Assembly: GCF_003353175.1 (NCBI RefSeq)
Contig: NZ_QHKS01000010.1
Coordinates: 62,001 to 126,000 of the forward strand
Source of the DNA: Paraburkholderia lacunae
GTDB lineage: Bacteria > Pseudomonadota > Gammaproteobacteria > Burkholderiales > Burkholderiaceae
DNA: 64,000 nt
Reading direction: 5' to 3'
The notes under the pieces are model-generated. The model worked only from the letters and a program-made list of their open reading frames with translations. It searched no databases and had not been told where the DNA came from. The position numbers and the translations under genes were made by a program. Of the stretch, positions 27,143-37,288 are shown piece by piece. Numbering within the stretch: position 1 is the first letter of the stretch; every line of letters begins with the position of its first letter.

Positions 27143-27611
27143 TCGTCCAGCGTACTCTCTGTTCCGAGCAGTCGAAACATCTAAGTACAGAGGAAATCAT
27201 CGAGCTAAAAAGGCCGCCTACAAACGCTTTCCTCGCTCAGCGTTTTACTAGCGCTCAAAGATGTGATGGGAGACGTCATAGAGACTTGACCGCTCGCGCA
27301 GCTGTCACACGGTAGCTCGGGTGACGGTCCTCGGGCGCATCGCACACGTTGCAAACGCCTGTAGGCAAGGCTCCGGTCGAGCGGAAAAGCGCCTTGATTC
27401 CAGCGGCCGGAGTCCGACCATCACCAGCCATTCGACGCGAGTATAGCCACCGGCTGCAAAGGGTCGCGTGCTACCGATCACAGACTTACGCGGCTCACAT
27501 TGCGTATGCCCTTTGCATGAGGCAGCACGTGGCCAGTTTCCGCGGCTCGTCACCATACACAGGATGTCATTCGAGCGGCCGCTTCGCACCCGAAGGCGGC
27601 CGATGTTGCGT
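27143..27611. other. Intergenic stretch without a recognisable gene
   Basis: The 469 bases between the convergent synthetase and NADP oxidoreductase genes contain only short frames on both strands with no recognisable product. I see no strong hairpin with a U tract. Base use is less GC-biased and codon-like structure is absent, so it may be decayed DNA at an old junction. Confidence 0.5.
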
Positions 27612-28358
27612 TCAAGTAAGCGGATTAAGCGAACGGTTCATGGCGATGACATCGTCATGGCTCGGGTTGGGCCCGAGCCTGACGAACAGTTCAGGCATTT
27701 GATCGCGCTTTTTCGGCGCGTCACCCTTGACAGCTGCGGCGAGCCCCTTGCGCATCATCTCCGCGCCGTAGTCGCAACAATAGGCGGGTGTCGACGGCTG
27801 GTGCCGCCAGGATTGTTCAAGCGGACCGGCATCGACGGGATCAAATCCGGCCTCATTCACAAGTGTCGTAACGATCTGCTTCGACCTGGAGTTGTCACCC
27901 GCTACGGCCACGGCCAGGCGACCAGGCGTCCCCTCTGGAACACCAAGCTCTGCAAGCGAATACGCCAGGATATTGTTGAAGGCTTTGATCACAGGGCGGC
28001 CGAGTTGCTTCGACACCCACGCGCTTTCAGGCATTCCCTCATCGATCTCCGGGATCCGCTGGTCGCGCAAGCCGGGGTAGTAATTACTCGTATCGACGAT
28101 CGGCACCTCCGGAGGAACCGCCTCAAACAGGCTTGTGGGAAGATGGGCCATGGCGGGAAGCGGGATCGCAAGGATGATCACCTCAGCGCCCCCGACCGCG
28201 CCATTTACATCAACGGCTGTTGCACCGATTCCATCAGCAAAGCCTCGAACGCCATCCGGTCCTTTTGAGTTCGCCACTCGGATGGTGTGCCCTGCGGCCT
28301 TCAGCTTGCGAGCGATCGTGGCGCCAATGTTGCCGATACCAATGATGCCAATTTCCAT
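27612..28358 (-). CDS. F420-dependent-NADP-reductase-like oxidoreductase
   Basis: The 248-residue protein begins with a Rossmann motif GIGNIGATIA (residues 7-16) followed by a typical NADP-binding segment VANSKGP. It belongs to the family annotated as NADPH-dependent F420 reductase, but most bacterial members do not use F420 and their substrates are unknown. A segment VIKAFNNI near residue 125 is conserved in the family. The gene is isolated, 167 bases from the SDR on the same strand. Confidence 0.82.
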   Translation of the reverse strand: MEIGIIGIGNIGATIARKLKAAGHTIRVANSKGPDGVRGFADGIGATAVDVNGAVGGAEVIILAIPLPAMAHLPTSLFEAVPPEVPIVDTSNYYPGLRDQRIPEIDEGMPESAWVSKQLGRPVIKAFNNILAYSLAELGVPEGTPGRLAVAVAGDNSRSKQIVTTLVNEAGFDPVDAGPLEQSWRHQPSTPAYCCDYGAEMMRKGLAAAVKGDAPKKRDQMPELFVRLGPNPSHDDVIAMNRSLNPLT

Positions 28359-28525
28359 GTTCTACCTCTCGTGCGCAGGAGTAGGAGATTCCATCGGTCT
28401 GGACGCGGGAATTCATCGCTCGCCCAAGCCGACGTTTGCGGATTCAGCTATGGATACGTGCGCCGAATTTTTAAGAACAACGGCATATGCAGTTCCGCCC
28501 CTCGTGTGAAATCGGAGCGATGATT

Positions 28526-29332
28526 TCAGGCGAGTCCAAGTGCCTTTCTCAGGCTGGAATCGACGGGAGCGGCCGGCATGAAACGGCGCAATTTGCTCAG
28601 GAGAGTTGCCTGTCCGGCCGGAGTGCGACGCATGCGCCAGTTCCCGAGCGCCGCTGCGACAATCGTGTTTGCCACGCCATCGGGCTCAGGGGCGCCCTTG
28701 ACACTGTTAGCGACAGAGCGCGATGCGATGTCGCGTTCGCGATCATAGTCGGCAATTGGTGAGCTTGCCTGAGGCGAATTGGCGTCCAGACTGGTCCGCG
28801 TATAGGACGGCTCGACGAGCGTGACGCGGATGCCGAACTGACGCACCTCGTGATCGAGCGTTTCAGACAGTCCTTCCACGGCATGCTTGGAAGCCGAATA
28901 AAGTCCCATGTACGGAGCCGGCAGAAAACCGAGCACGGAACTGACATTGACGATTCTTCCGTGACGTTGCGTTCGCATGTGCGGAAGGACTGCCTGTGTC
29001 GTGCGCAGTACACCGAATACGTTGGTATCGAACAGAGACGCCGCTTCTGTGATCGCGGTTTCCTCCACTGCGCCGATCATGTTCATGCCCGCGTTGTTCA
29101 CCAGTACATCGATGCGGCCGGCCCGGTCGATGATGGATTGAATGCCGAGTTGAACAGAAGCGTCGTCGCGAATATCCATCTCGATAAGCTCGACTCCAGG
29201 TAGTGGGGTCGCTTTGGTTAAACGGCGCACGGTGCCGAATACCCGGCATCCCCGTTTCGCAAACTTTTCAGCGGCAGCGCGTCCGATACCCGATGAGACG
29301 CCAGTTACAACGACAACGGTGGAATTCGACAT
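28526..29332 (-). CDS. Short-chain dehydrogenase/reductase
   Basis: The 268-residue enzyme has TGVSSGIG near the N-terminus, NNAG, a Ser in VSSVLG and the catalytic YSASK, so it is a complete classical SDR. I chose the ATG at 29332 because AAGGGAA lies just upstream on the minus strand; the frame opens 53 codons earlier but that part does not resemble an SDR. The substrate is unknown. It sits downstream of the RND efflux operon on the same strand, with a 185-base gap that may hold its promoter. Confidence 0.87.
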   Translation of the reverse strand: MSNSTVVVVTGVSSGIGRAAAEKFAKRGCRVFGTVRRLTKATPLPGVELIEMDIRDDASVQLGIQSIIDRAGRIDVLVNNAGMNMIGAVEETAITEAASLFDTNVFGVLRTTQAVLPHMRTQRHGRIVNVSSVLGFLPAPYMGLYSASKHAVEGLSETLDHEVRQFGIRVTLVEPSYTRTSLDANSPQASSPIADYDRERDIASRSVANSVKGAPEPDGVANTIVAAALGNWRMRRTPAGQATLLSKLRRFMPAAPVDSSLRKALGLA

Positions 29333-29517
29333 AGCAGTTCCCTTCGATACAGGTGATTTGGAACAGGAAGGCAGATCAGCAGCCGGATTGGTCTTGCGGT
29401 TAAGGTTCACTTGTGCCAGAGGTGAGAAGAGTCGGACGAATACGCTACCTTTTACGCCTGTGACCAGGGCAACGCAGTCTCCGATCGTCATCTCGTTTCC
29501 TCGCTGCGCGGCGTTGT

Positions 29518-32500
29518 TTACCTCTGACCGGCGGGCAAGTCCTCAAACATCTGTTCCACAGGCTGGGCCTGTTTGTGACGGTCTTTCCGACCGTCCGTAT
29601 TGCCCGGCCTGATCTTGAACCAGATGGAATACATGGCCGGCAGGAACACCAGGGTCAGAATCGTCCCTGCAAAAGTGCCGCCGATCAGCGTGTAAGCGAG
29701 GGTTCCCCAGAACACCGAATGGGTTAGCGGAATGAAGGCCAGGATCGCCGCCAGCGCGGTCAGAATCACCGGTCGGGCACGCTGCACGGTTGCTTCGACA
29801 ACTGCGTGGAACGGATCAAGGCCCGCCCGTTCGTTCTGGTGGATCTGCCCGATCAGAATCAGCGTGTTGCGCATCAGGATTCCCGACAGCGCAATCAGGC
29901 CGACCAGCGCATTGATGCCGAATGGCTGCCGGAAAAGAATCAGGGTTGGCACGACGCCGATCAGCCCCAACGGACTGGTCAGGAACACCATGACCATCGC
30001 GGAGATCGAGCGCACCTGGAAGATGATGATCAGCAGGGTGATCGCCAGCATGATCGGAAATAGCGGCAACATGGCTACCGTCGCTTTGCCTGATTCTTCG
30101 ATGGAGCCGGCCTGCTCGATGCGGTAGCCGCCCGGCAGCCTGTCCATGACGGGCTGGAGCTGCCTGGTGATCGCCGCCGATACATCCGGCGGCTGCAGGT
30201 CATCGGCGATGTCGCCCCGCACGGTGATCGTCGGCATGCGATCGCGACGGCGCATGATCGGCTCCTCCATGCGCACGTCGACCTTGCCCACCTGTGAGAG
30301 CGGAATGCGCTGCCCGTTGGCGCCAGCCAGCGTGAAGTCGCCGATCCTGGCCGGATCGAGACGGACGTCGCCGGCCGAACGCGCAATGACCTGCACTGTT
30401 CGGATGTCCTCACGCACCGTAGTGACAGGGACACCGGTCAGCAGGAATTGCAGTTGTTGCGCCACCGCGCTGGAGGTCAGTCCCACCGCCTGCAACCGGT
30501 CCTGCTGCAAGGTGAAGTGCAGCGTGGGCGTGCGCGTGCCCCAGTCAGCGTTGACCGTGCGCATCATCGGACTGGCATCCATCACCTGCTGAACCTGAGC
30601 CGCAATACCGCGTAGCCTGTCCGGGTCCGGACCAGTGACCCGGTAGGCGACCGGGAACGGCGAATACGGGCCGAATACGAGTTGTGTGACGCGTACGCGC
30701 GCCTCGGACGCGAGACCGTTTGCGATCGCCTGGCGCAGTCGCTGCTTCAACGCGTCGCGCTCATCCTGGCTGTCTGTGCGCACCACGATCTTGGCAAACG
30801 ACGGATCAGGCAGTTCCGGTCCCATCGCCAGATAGAAGCGCGGCGCGCCCTGGCCGACGTAGGCGGTGACGATCCGGGCTTCCTTCTGTCTGGCCAGCCA
30901 GGCTTCCACCTTTGCCGTGGCGGCGCTGGTCTGGGCGATCGACGTGCCATAGGGCATCTGCACTTCGACCAGCACTTCAGGGCGGTCGGAGATCGGGAAG
31001 AACTGTTTCTTGACCACCGACATACCGAGTATGGCCACGACAAAGAGGCCCACCACCGAGCCGGCGACCAGCCATTTGCGCCCGATGACGCGCCCCAGCA
31101 GTTGACGGAAACGGTTGTAGCGCGGCGTGTCGTAGATTGCGCCGTGGCCACCATCGACCTTCCTGAAGTCGGGTAGCAGCTTGACGCCCAGGTAGGGTGT
31201 GAAAACCACTGCGACTACCCAGGACACGATCAGTGCAATGCCAACGATCCAGAACATGTTGCTGGTGTACTCGCCCGCGGTGGATCGGGCGAAGCCATTG
31301 GGCATGAAGCCGACGGCCGTGACCAGCGTGCCCGACAGCATGGGCGCAGCGGTGTGGCTCCAGGCATAGGCGGAGGCAGCGACGCGGCTGTAACCCTCTT
31401 CCATCTTCACCACCATCATCTCGATGGCGATGATGGCGTCGTCCACCAGCAGGCCCAGCGCCAGGATCAGCGACCCCAGGGTGATACGGTCAAAGTTCTT
31501 GCCGGTCGCGGCCATCACCACGAAGACCGCCGCCAGTGTCAGCGGCACGGCCGCCGCGACCACAAGGCCCACGCGCCAGCCCATGCTCACGAAGCTGACC
31601 AGCATGACCACCAGCAGTGCGGCGAAGAACTTGACCATGAACTCATCGACCGCCGAGCTGATGTTGACCGCCTGGTCGGTGACCTTGGTCAGGCTCATGC
31701 CCAGCGGCAATCCGGCGTTGATCGAACCGACCTCGCCATCCAGCGCCTTGCCGAGATCAAGCCCATTCCAGCCGTCGCGCATGACAATGCCCAGCAGCAG
31801 CGCAGGTTCGCCGCCGTTGCGGATCATGAACGTCGCCGGATCTTCATAGCCACGCTTGACGGTGGCAAAGTCCGACAGCTTCAGCGTGCGCCCCTGCGCC
31901 ACCACCGGCGTGTCGCGGATCTTCTGCATTTCATCGAAGGCACCGTCCACGCGAATCAGCACTTCAGGGCCCCTGGTCTCAACGGAGCCGGCCGGCGTCA
32001 GCACATTCTGGCTGTTGAGCGCGGCGAACACGTCCTGCGGGCTGACGCCCAGCGTTGCCAGACGGTCATGCGAGAACTCGACATAGATCCGCTCCGCCTG
32101 CTCGCCAATGATGTTCACCTTCTTCACGCCGGGCACATGCAGCAGCCGCTGGCGCAGCGTCTCCGCGTCGCGTACCAGCAGGCGCTGCGGTTCGCCTTTG
32201 GCCTTGAGCGCGAACAGCGCAAAAGTGACGTCGGCGTATTCGTCATTGACCATCGGCCCGATGACGCCGGGCGGAAGGTTGGCTGCCTCGTCGCCGACTT
32301 TCTTGCGGGCCTGGTAGAACTGCTCCTGCACTTCCGAAGGCGGTGTACTGTCGAGCAACGTCAAGGTCGTGAAGGCGAGGCCCGGCCTTGTGTAGGTCTC
32401 CGTACGGTCATACCAGCGCAGTTCCTGCATGCGCTTTTCGATCTTTTCGGCGACCTGATCCTGCATTTCCTGCGCGCTGGCCCCAGGCCAGGCGGTGATG

Positions 32501-32655
32501 ATGGTCATCACCTTGACCGTGAATGCGGGATCCTCCGCCCGGCCCAGCTTGAAGAATGAAATGAGCCCGGCCAGCGAGATCAGGCAGATCAGGAACAGGG
32601 TGATGGAGCGCTCGCGTACGGCGAGCGCCGACAGGTTGAAACGACCTTCGCTCAC
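29518..32655 (-). CDS. RND-family efflux permease
   Basis: The 1045-residue inner-membrane transporter is a hydrophobe/amphiphile-efflux-type RND pump. Transmembrane helix 4 carries the proton-relay pair in [15 protein letters not shown], and the family layout of one N-terminal helix, a large periplasmic loop, six helices, a second loop and five helices is visible. It is driven by the proton gradient and works with the adaptor encoded just upstream (four-base ATGA overlap) and the outer-membrane factor encoded divergently at 34560. The first residues, [15 protein letters not shown], lack the usual short N-terminus of AcrB and look closer to the TriC/VexF-like branch. Substrates are not predictable. 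Confidence 0.92.
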   Translation of the reverse strand: MSEGRFNLSALAVRERSITLFLICLISLAGLISFFKLGRAEDPAFTVKVMTIITAWPGASAQEMQDQVAEKIEKRMQELRWYDRTETYTRPGLAFTTLTLLDSTPPSEVQEQFYQARKKVGDEAANLPPGVIGPMVNDEYADVTFALFALKAKGEPQRLLVRDAETLRQRLLHVPGVKKVNIIGEQAERIYVEFSHDRLATLGVSPQDVFAALNSQNVLTPAGSVETRGPEVLIRVDGAFDEMQKIRDTPVVAQGRTLKLSDFATVKRGYEDPATFMIRNGGEPALLLGIVMRDGWNGLDLGKALDGEVGSINAGLPLGMSLTKVTDQAVNISSAVDEFMVKFFAALLVVMLVSFVSMGWRVGLVVAAAVPLTLAAVFVVMAATGKNFDRITLGSLILALGLLVDDAIIAIEMMVVKMEEGYSRVAASAYAWSHTAAPMLSGTLVTAVGFMPNGFARSTAGEYTSNMFWIVGIALIVSWVVAVVFTPYLGVKLLPDFRKVDGGHGAIYDTPRYNRFRQLLGRVIGRKWLVAGSVVGLFVVAILGMSVVKKQFFPISDRPEVLVEVQMPYGTSIAQTSAATAKVEAWLARQKEARIVTAYVGQGAPRFYLAMGPELPDPSFAKIVVRTDSQDERDALKQRLRQAIANGLASEARVRVTQLVFGPYSPFPVAYRVTGPDPDRLRGIAAQVQQVMDASPMMRTVNADWGTRTPTLHFTLQQDRLQAVGLTSSAVAQQLQFLLTGVPVTTVREDIRTVQVIARSAGDVRLDPARIGDFTLAGANGQRIPLSQVGKVDVRMEEPIMRRRDRMPTITVRGDIADDLQPPDVSAAITRQLQPVMDRLPGGYRIEQAGSIEESGKATVAMLPLFPIMLAITLLIIIFQVRSISAMVMVFLTSPLGLIGVVPTLILFRQPFGINALVGLIALSGILMRNTLILIGQIHQNERAGLDPFHAVVEATVQRARPVILTALAAILAFIPLTHSVFWGTLAYTLIGGTFAGTILTLVFLPAMYSIWFKIRPGNTDGRKDRHKQAQPVEQMFEDLPAGQR

Positions 32656-33767
32656 GGACGGGCTCCCTCGGTCGTAGGGGCGGCGGCCTGGCCTGCCACC
32701 CGGACCTGCTCACCTTCGCGCAGCAGATGCGCGCCGAGCGCGACGACCCGGTCGCCCTGGCTGAGTTGACCGGCGATGCGTGCGCCATCGTCGTCCAGAT
32801 GCTGGATCGCAACCGGGCGCCAGGCAACCTTTGCCGGCTCGCCGTTGATGACCCACACCCCGGGCCCCTTGCCCGCATCGAACAGGGAGCCGATCGGCAC
32901 CTGCAAGCCGCCTTGCGCCGAGGAATGTCCATCTGGAATCCGGATCGTGACCGTGGCGCCCAACGGTGCGTTGGCGAACTCCCCGTCCAGCACATACCGC
33001 GCCTCAAAGGTTCGGGTCAGGCGATCCGCCGCATCCGAGAGCTGCCGGAGCGTGGCCGGAACGCTAATGCCTTCCTTGCCGAAGAGCGCGGCTTGCGCGA
33101 CCGAACCGACCGCAGGGCGCAGGGTTTCCGGCAACTGGATAACGGCCTCGCGGCGCCCGGCGTGTGCGAGGCGCACCACGACCTGCCCCGCGTTGACGAC
33201 CTGGCCAGGCTCGACCAGCGTTTCCATGACGACGCCATCGCCATCTGCCACGAGCTCTGCATAGCGGCTCGCATTCCGGGCTACGTCGGCCTGGGCCTCG
33301 GCTGCGCTGAGCTGGGCTTTGGCCGCGTCCGCCGCCGCCTTGATCTGGTCGTAGGCCGAAGCCGAGATCGCACCGGTGCCGCTCAGATCGCGGTAGCGGG
33401 CTTCATCCTCCGCCGTCTGCTGCGCCCGCGCTCGCGCGGCCGCAACTGCCTCCTGCTGCGCCTGCGCAGCGAGCTTCAGATCGACGGGGTCGATGCGCAT
33501 GAGCGGTTGGCCGCGCTGGACGGTTTGCCCGGCATCCACAAGCCGCTCGAGCACCTTGCCAGAGACGCGAAACCCGAGGTCGCTCTGCACCCGGGCGGCT
33601 ACGGTTCCCGTGAACGAACGCGCCGCTTGAGTCGCGCTCTGGACGATGGCGACACGCACCATGGGCGCCTCGGTGCGCGGATCGGATGGTGCTTTTGCGC
33701 CGCAAGCGACCAGCGCAAATGGCAAGGCACAGACGACGGTAGAGGTGGCGAAGCGACGCGAAAGCAT
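32652..33767 (-). CDS. RND periplasmic adaptor (membrane fusion) lipoprotein
   Basis: The 371-residue protein has a lipoprotein signal ending in LVACGA, so it is probably anchored to the inner membrane. It has the split lipoyl domain (GKVLERLVDAGQTVQRGQPLMRI and its later partner), an alpha-hairpin rich in Ala and Gln (about 95-165), and beta-barrel and membrane-proximal domains. It links the RND pump to the outer-membrane channel. The stop overlaps the permease start by four bases. An operator-like site for the TetR regulator lies 44-69 bases before its start. Confidence 0.9.
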   Translation of the reverse strand: MLSRRFATSTVVCALPFALVACGAKAPSDPRTEAPMVRVAIVQSATQAARSFTGTVAARVQSDLGFRVSGKVLERLVDAGQTVQRGQPLMRIDPVDLKLAAQAQQEAVAAARARAQQTAEDEARYRDLSGTGAISASAYDQIKAAADAAKAQLSAAEAQADVARNASRYAELVADGDGVVMETLVEPGQVVNAGQVVVRLAHAGRREAVIQLPETLRPAVGSVAQAALFGKEGISVPATLRQLSDAADRLTRTFEARYVLDGEFANAPLGATVTIRIPDGHSSAQGGLQVPIGSLFDAGKGPGVWVINGEPAKVAWRPVAIQHLDDDGARIAGQLSQGDRVVALGAHLLREGEQVRVAGQAAAPTTEGARP

Positions 33768-33810
33768 GAAAGTCCCATCGACGAAGTGATGACGGCTTCC
33801 ATTATGGTTC

Positions 33811-33836
33811 TAGTGACCAATATAGTCAACAGTCAC
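33811..33836. promoter_or_regulatory. Candidate TetR operator upstream of the adaptor gene
   Basis: AGTGACC (33812), ATATAGTCA (33820) and AGTCAC (33831) repeat the half sites GTGAC and TAGTCA found in the clearer site at 34506-34529. This shared pattern at both promoters of one efflux system suggests a common regulator, most simply the TetR protein encoded between them. Confidence 0.55.
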
Positions 33837-33848
33837 AATCGCATCGCT

Positions 33849-34466
33849 TCAAGGGGACAGACTGCGGAGCACCAGACTGGACAGCTGCGCCGGCGCCTCC
33901 ACGGTGTAGTCGAAGCTGTGCTGCAGGATCAACGGGTTGAGGTAGGGGCGCATGACCAGGTAGATCGCCATCGTGGTCTCGTCCAGCGGCGTCTTGCGCT
34001 CGAAGTCCCCGCTCTGCCGGCCCTCCTGCAGGATGTCCTGAAGCAGCTTCTGGATGCGCTCTTCATAGGCGATCGTCGCCTGCCAGTGCTCGGTGGCGGC
34101 CGACGCGGCAATCTCGTAAAGCTTGCGGTCCTGGGAGAACAGGCGAAGGGTGGCCTCGACGATCGCCTTGAGCATCCGCCGCAGCTTCTCTGGCGGCCGG
34201 TCGGCCTCTTCAACGGCCGCTTTGACCTCGCCTTCGATTTCGCGCAGGCAGTTCGCGCAGATCATCTCGCCAATAGCCTGCTTGGACTCGAAGAACTTGT
34301 AGATATACGCCTTGGAAAAGCCGATGGCCTTGGCAAGATCGGAAACGGTTGTCTTCTCGTAGCCATACCGGCTGAAGTGCTCGGTGGCCGCCGCAACGAT
34401 CTGATCGCGCACGTCGTGGTCGGCCGGGCCGCGAGCCGAAATGGGATAGGGGGCTGCATTTTTCAT
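33849..34466 (-). CDS. TetR-family repressor of the efflux operon
   Basis: The 205-residue regulator has a TetR helix-turn-helix (YEKTTVSDLAKAIGFSKAYIYKFF, about residues 34-57, split here only by family position) and a ligand-binding C-terminal domain. I chose the ATG at 34466, preceded by AGGAA on the minus strand; the frame opens at 34529 but would include the operator. It is divergent from the outer-membrane factor gene and upstream of the adaptor gene, and operator-like sites stand in front of both. Release by a pump substrate is expected. Confidence 0.88.
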   Translation of the reverse strand: MKNAAPYPISARGPADHDVRDQIVAAATEHFSRYGYEKTTVSDLAKAIGFSKAYIYKFFESKQAIGEMICANCLREIEGEVKAAVEEADRPPEKLRRMLKAIVEATLRLFSQDRKLYEIAASAATEHWQATIAYEERIQKLLQDILQEGRQSGDFERKTPLDETTMAIYLVMRPYLNPLILQHSFDYTVEAPAQLSSLVLRSLSP

Positions 34467-34505
34467 GGTTCCTAGCTTACCGCCGCTCTCTGGAATCGAC
34501 AACAA

Positions 34506-34529
34506 GTGACTAAAGTGTATTATAGTCAC
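34506..34529. promoter_or_regulatory. Inverted-repeat operator between tetR and outer-membrane factor gene
   Basis: GTGACTA (34506-34512) and TAGTCAC (34523-34529) are perfect inverted arms separated by ten bases. It lies between the two divergent starts (34466 and 34560), the standard position for a TetR operator. Confidence 0.7.
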
Positions 34530-34559
34530 ATCACCCGTTCTCTTCGCCGGAAGAAGCTC

Positions 34560-36023
34560 ATGCTGCCAAAACGCACCCTTGCCCTACTCATCGTCGCCAG
34601 CCTCTCGGCAGGCTGCGCCGTCGGTCCTGATTACGTTCGGCCCGACGTACCGATGCCAGAGCGGTTCCAGGGCCAGGGCGCGGTTGATCAGCGGCATGCG
34701 ACGGCCACTGCCGACCTCGTCACCTGGTGGACGGGTTTCGGCGATCCGCAACTGACACGATTCGTCGCGCTTGCGCTGGAGCAGAACCTTGACCTCGTGC
34801 AGGCATCCGCTCGCGTCGCCCAGGCGCGTGCAGGACTTGGGGCGGCGAATGCCGCATTGCTGCCTTCCGGCAATGTCAGCGGCCAGGCAGCCAGAGTCTA
34901 TCAATCCGTTGAAACGCCCCTGGGGCGGGTCCTGAACTCGACGCCAGGTTTCGACCGCTACGGCAACGATTACGAAGCCAATCTCAGCGCGAGCTGGGAA
35001 CTTGACGTGTTTGGAGGACTGCGTCGTGGAAAGGAAGCGGCGCTTGCCGAGTACCAGGCTTCGGAAGCGGGCGCAGCGGCCACGCGTCTGGCTGTGGCGG
35101 CACAGACCGCCGACACCTACATCAGTATCCGTGGCTTGCAAGCCCGTCTGATCGTTGCCCGGCGGCAGGTGCAGACGCAGCAGGATCTGCTCTCAACGAT
35201 CAACCTTCTGTATGGCAAGGGGTTGGCGGCCGAACTTCAGGTGAGGCAGGCCGAGGGGGCGCTTGCCCAGGTCCGGGCATCCGTCCCGGTCCTCGAGACG
35301 GGCCTGGACGCGGCCATGAACGCACTGGATGTCATGCTGGGCGCGCAGCCCGGCACGCATCGGGCGGAACTGTTCGAAGCGGGCGACATTCCGGCCGCCC
35401 CGCAGATCGGAGCCACGGGATCGCCGGGCGAACTGCTCAGGCGCCGGCCTGACCTGATCGTGGCCGAGCGACGCCTCGCCGCATCGAATGCACGTATTGG
35501 TGTCGCCATCGCCGAGTACTACCCCAAGCTCTCCCTGAGTGGACTGATCGGCAGCGCGACATCAGTGGCCAGCGGCGATCTGTTCTCGAGCGGCGCCAGC
35601 CAGGCGGCCGGCGTGCTGGGTCTGCGCTGGCGTCTGTTCGACTTTGGTCGGATTAATGCGCAGATCAGCGAGGCCCGGGGCCGGGAGGCCGAGATGCTGG
35701 CTGCGTATCGGCTTGCTGCGCTACATGCAACTGAGGACGTAGAGAACGCTTTTTCGGCACTGGTCAAGCGCGAGGAACAGGCTGCTGTACTCGCCCAGGG
35801 CGTGGATTCGCTCGGCCGCGCGCGAGGGGCTTCGTTTGCGGCCTATCAAAAAGGCGTCGTCAGCCTGATCGAGGTCCTGCAGGCCGACGAAAACTTGCTC
35901 CGCGCCTCGGATGAGCGAGCGGAGGCGCAAACGGAATCAGCACGTGCAGCGGTCGCTGCCTTCAAGGCACTCGGGGGTGGTTGGCAACCCGGCGAATCCG
36001 AGGCGGCGGTAGCCATCAGGTAG
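34560..36023 (+). CDS. NodT/OprM-family outer-membrane efflux channel lipoprotein
   Basis: The 487-residue protein has a lipoprotein signal with the acylated cysteine in LSAGCAVGPDY, the classic start of OprM/NodT channels. Two repeated outer-membrane-factor domains follow, with the motif RRPDLIVAERRLAASNARIGVA near residue 305 (only the first 20 residues of this type are diagnostic). I chose the ATG at 34560, after GGAAGAAG; the frame opens at 34506 inside the operator. It completes the tripartite pump with the divergent adaptor and permease genes. Confidence 0.92.
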   Translation: MLPKRTLALLIVASLSAGCAVGPDYVRPDVPMPERFQGQGAVDQRHATATADLVTWWTGFGDPQLTRFVALALEQNLDLVQASARVAQARAGLGAANAALLPSGNVSGQAARVYQSVETPLGRVLNSTPGFDRYGNDYEANLSASWELDVFGGLRRGKEAALAEYQASEAGAAATRLAVAAQTADTYISIRGLQARLIVARRQVQTQQDLLSTINLLYGKGLAAELQVRQAEGALAQVRASVPVLETGLDAAMNALDVMLGAQPGTHRAELFEAGDIPAAPQIGATGSPGELLRRRPDLIVAERRLAASNARIGVAIAEYYPKLSLSGLIGSATSVASGDLFSSGASQAAGVLGLRWRLFDFGRINAQISEARGREAEMLAAYRLAALHATEDVENAFSALVKREEQAAVLAQGVDSLGRARGASFAAYQKGVVSLIEVLQADENLLRASDERAEAQTESARAAVAAFKALGGGWQPGESEAAVAIR

Positions 36024-36363
36024 CAAACTACGCGCGCCTATAGCGCTCAAGGAAGAGCATGGAATTTCGCCATCTTCGTCGCTCCATGGCCATTGCTGAG
36101 GACTCCATTTCACCCGGGCACCGGAACGACTGCCTGTCGAACCGTCCCCGCCGTCACTTGCCATCAAGGAATGGAAGCGGAGCGTTTCGCCTGCACGACG
36201 CGCAGCACCCGGCTGATTCATGTTTGGGTGCGCTGATGGGAGTATTCGGTCCGCAACCCGCACGTCAACCCGGGGGATGGGCAAACGGATTTCATTACAA
36301 GGCTGGACGTCCAAAATTCAATAACGCGAATTACATGTACCAGATGGCTGGGTACCTTGTCGT
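36024..36363. other. Intergenic stretch upstream of a TetR gene
   Basis: No convincing gene is present in these 340 bases; a 107-codon plus-strand frame overlaps the next gene and has no recognisable product. The last 30 bases contain inverted GTACC/GGTAC arms (near 36338-36357), which may be the operator of the following TetR gene. Confidence 0.45.
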
Positions 36364-36981
36364 ATGCCACGCAAACGATTGACACGGGAAGAAGCCCGCA
36401 AACAGACCCGCATGCGTCTGCTCGACGCAGCGGCCTTGAGCATCGCCAGGAAAGGGCTGGCCGCGACCAGCGTAGAGGAAATCGCCGCCCGGGCCGGCTA
36501 TACCCGCGGCGCGTTCTACTCGAATTTCAACAGCAAGAGCGACCTGTTTGTCGAACTGCTCCGTCTCGATCATCAGAACATCCGGGAAAACTTGCGCAAG
36601 CTGCTAGACGCCGCCCCGTCCAGCGAAGAGCCGCAAAAGCAGCTTACCTTGTTGTATGCGCGGTGTTATCGCGACGACAACCACTACGTCATCTGGGCTG
36701 AGGCACGTCTGCACGCCATGCGCGACGAGAAATTCCGGCAACGCGTGAACGTTCTGTGGCTGGAAAAGCGCGATATGGTCGCGTCCATCATCGAGCAGTT
36801 CTGCAAGCGCGCTAACATGCAGTTGCGAGGCCCTTGCGCCGACCATGCGCTCGCCGCTATCGCACTGATGGATGGTGTCCTCTACTACAACATGACCATG
36901 CCCAACGAGCTGCCGAACGCTTCGGCCGAAGCGGTGTTGTGCAACATCTTCACGAGGGTGATCTTCAGGCCGTCGTGCTGA
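36364..36981 (+). CDS. TetR-family transcriptional regulator
   Basis: The 205-residue protein has a TetR DNA-binding domain: LLDAAALSIARKGLAATSVE, then AGYTRGAFYSNFNSKSDLF (residues 43-61), the AcrR/TtgR-like pattern. The C-terminal half is typical of drug-responsive members. It stands alone, after the outer-membrane factor gene and before the recombinase trio; its target is not evident. It could control the efflux system next door as a second regulator, or a gene elsewhere. Confidence 0.85.
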   Translation: MPRKRLTREEARKQTRMRLLDAAALSIARKGLAATSVEEIAARAGYTRGAFYSNFNSKSDLFVELLRLDHQNIRENLRKLLDAAPSSEEPQKQLTLLYARCYRDDNHYVIWAEARLHAMRDEKFRQRVNVLWLEKRDMVASIIEQFCKRANMQLRGPCADHALAAIALMDGVLYYNMTMPNELPNASAEAVLCNIFTRVIFRPSC

Positions 36982-37288
36982 GTGAACCTTGGCTTGATCT
37001 TGCCCGCTCTTCCACAGACATCCCGTTAAGCGACTCAATCCGTTACCCGCCCGACGCGTAAGGCGTTCACGACGCCGTTTCGGTTGTTCATCACTTGCCG
37101 AAGCGAGTGCTCACGAGCTACCGATGGGGATGCGCATCAGCCTCCGAAATACGCATGCGCCGGCCCTGCGACAGTTACGCTGAAGAGGCTTTAGCCAGTC
37201 TGGCGCACGCCGGGCACGTTCCCGATAGTGGCCTTCAACGTGGTGACTCAATTTGTCCGCAGGATGATGACTTTTATGCCGTCGAGCC
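36982..37288. other. Region upstream of the recombinase trio
   Basis: These 307 bases have no recognisable gene. In particular I find no remnant here of the C-terminal half of the lysR gene that is cut at 41.9 kb. The stretch should contain the promoter of gmtY. Confidence 0.5.

Noticed and set aside
31354..34475. Long plus-strand frames (401 and 582 codons) opposite the RND permease, adaptor and TetR genes
   Set aside because: These are His/Arg-rich antisense frames; the minus-strand genes have clear domains and starts.
36059..36382. A 107-codon plus-strand frame before the second TetR gene
   Set aside because: It overlaps the TetR start out of frame and shows no recognisable sequence.
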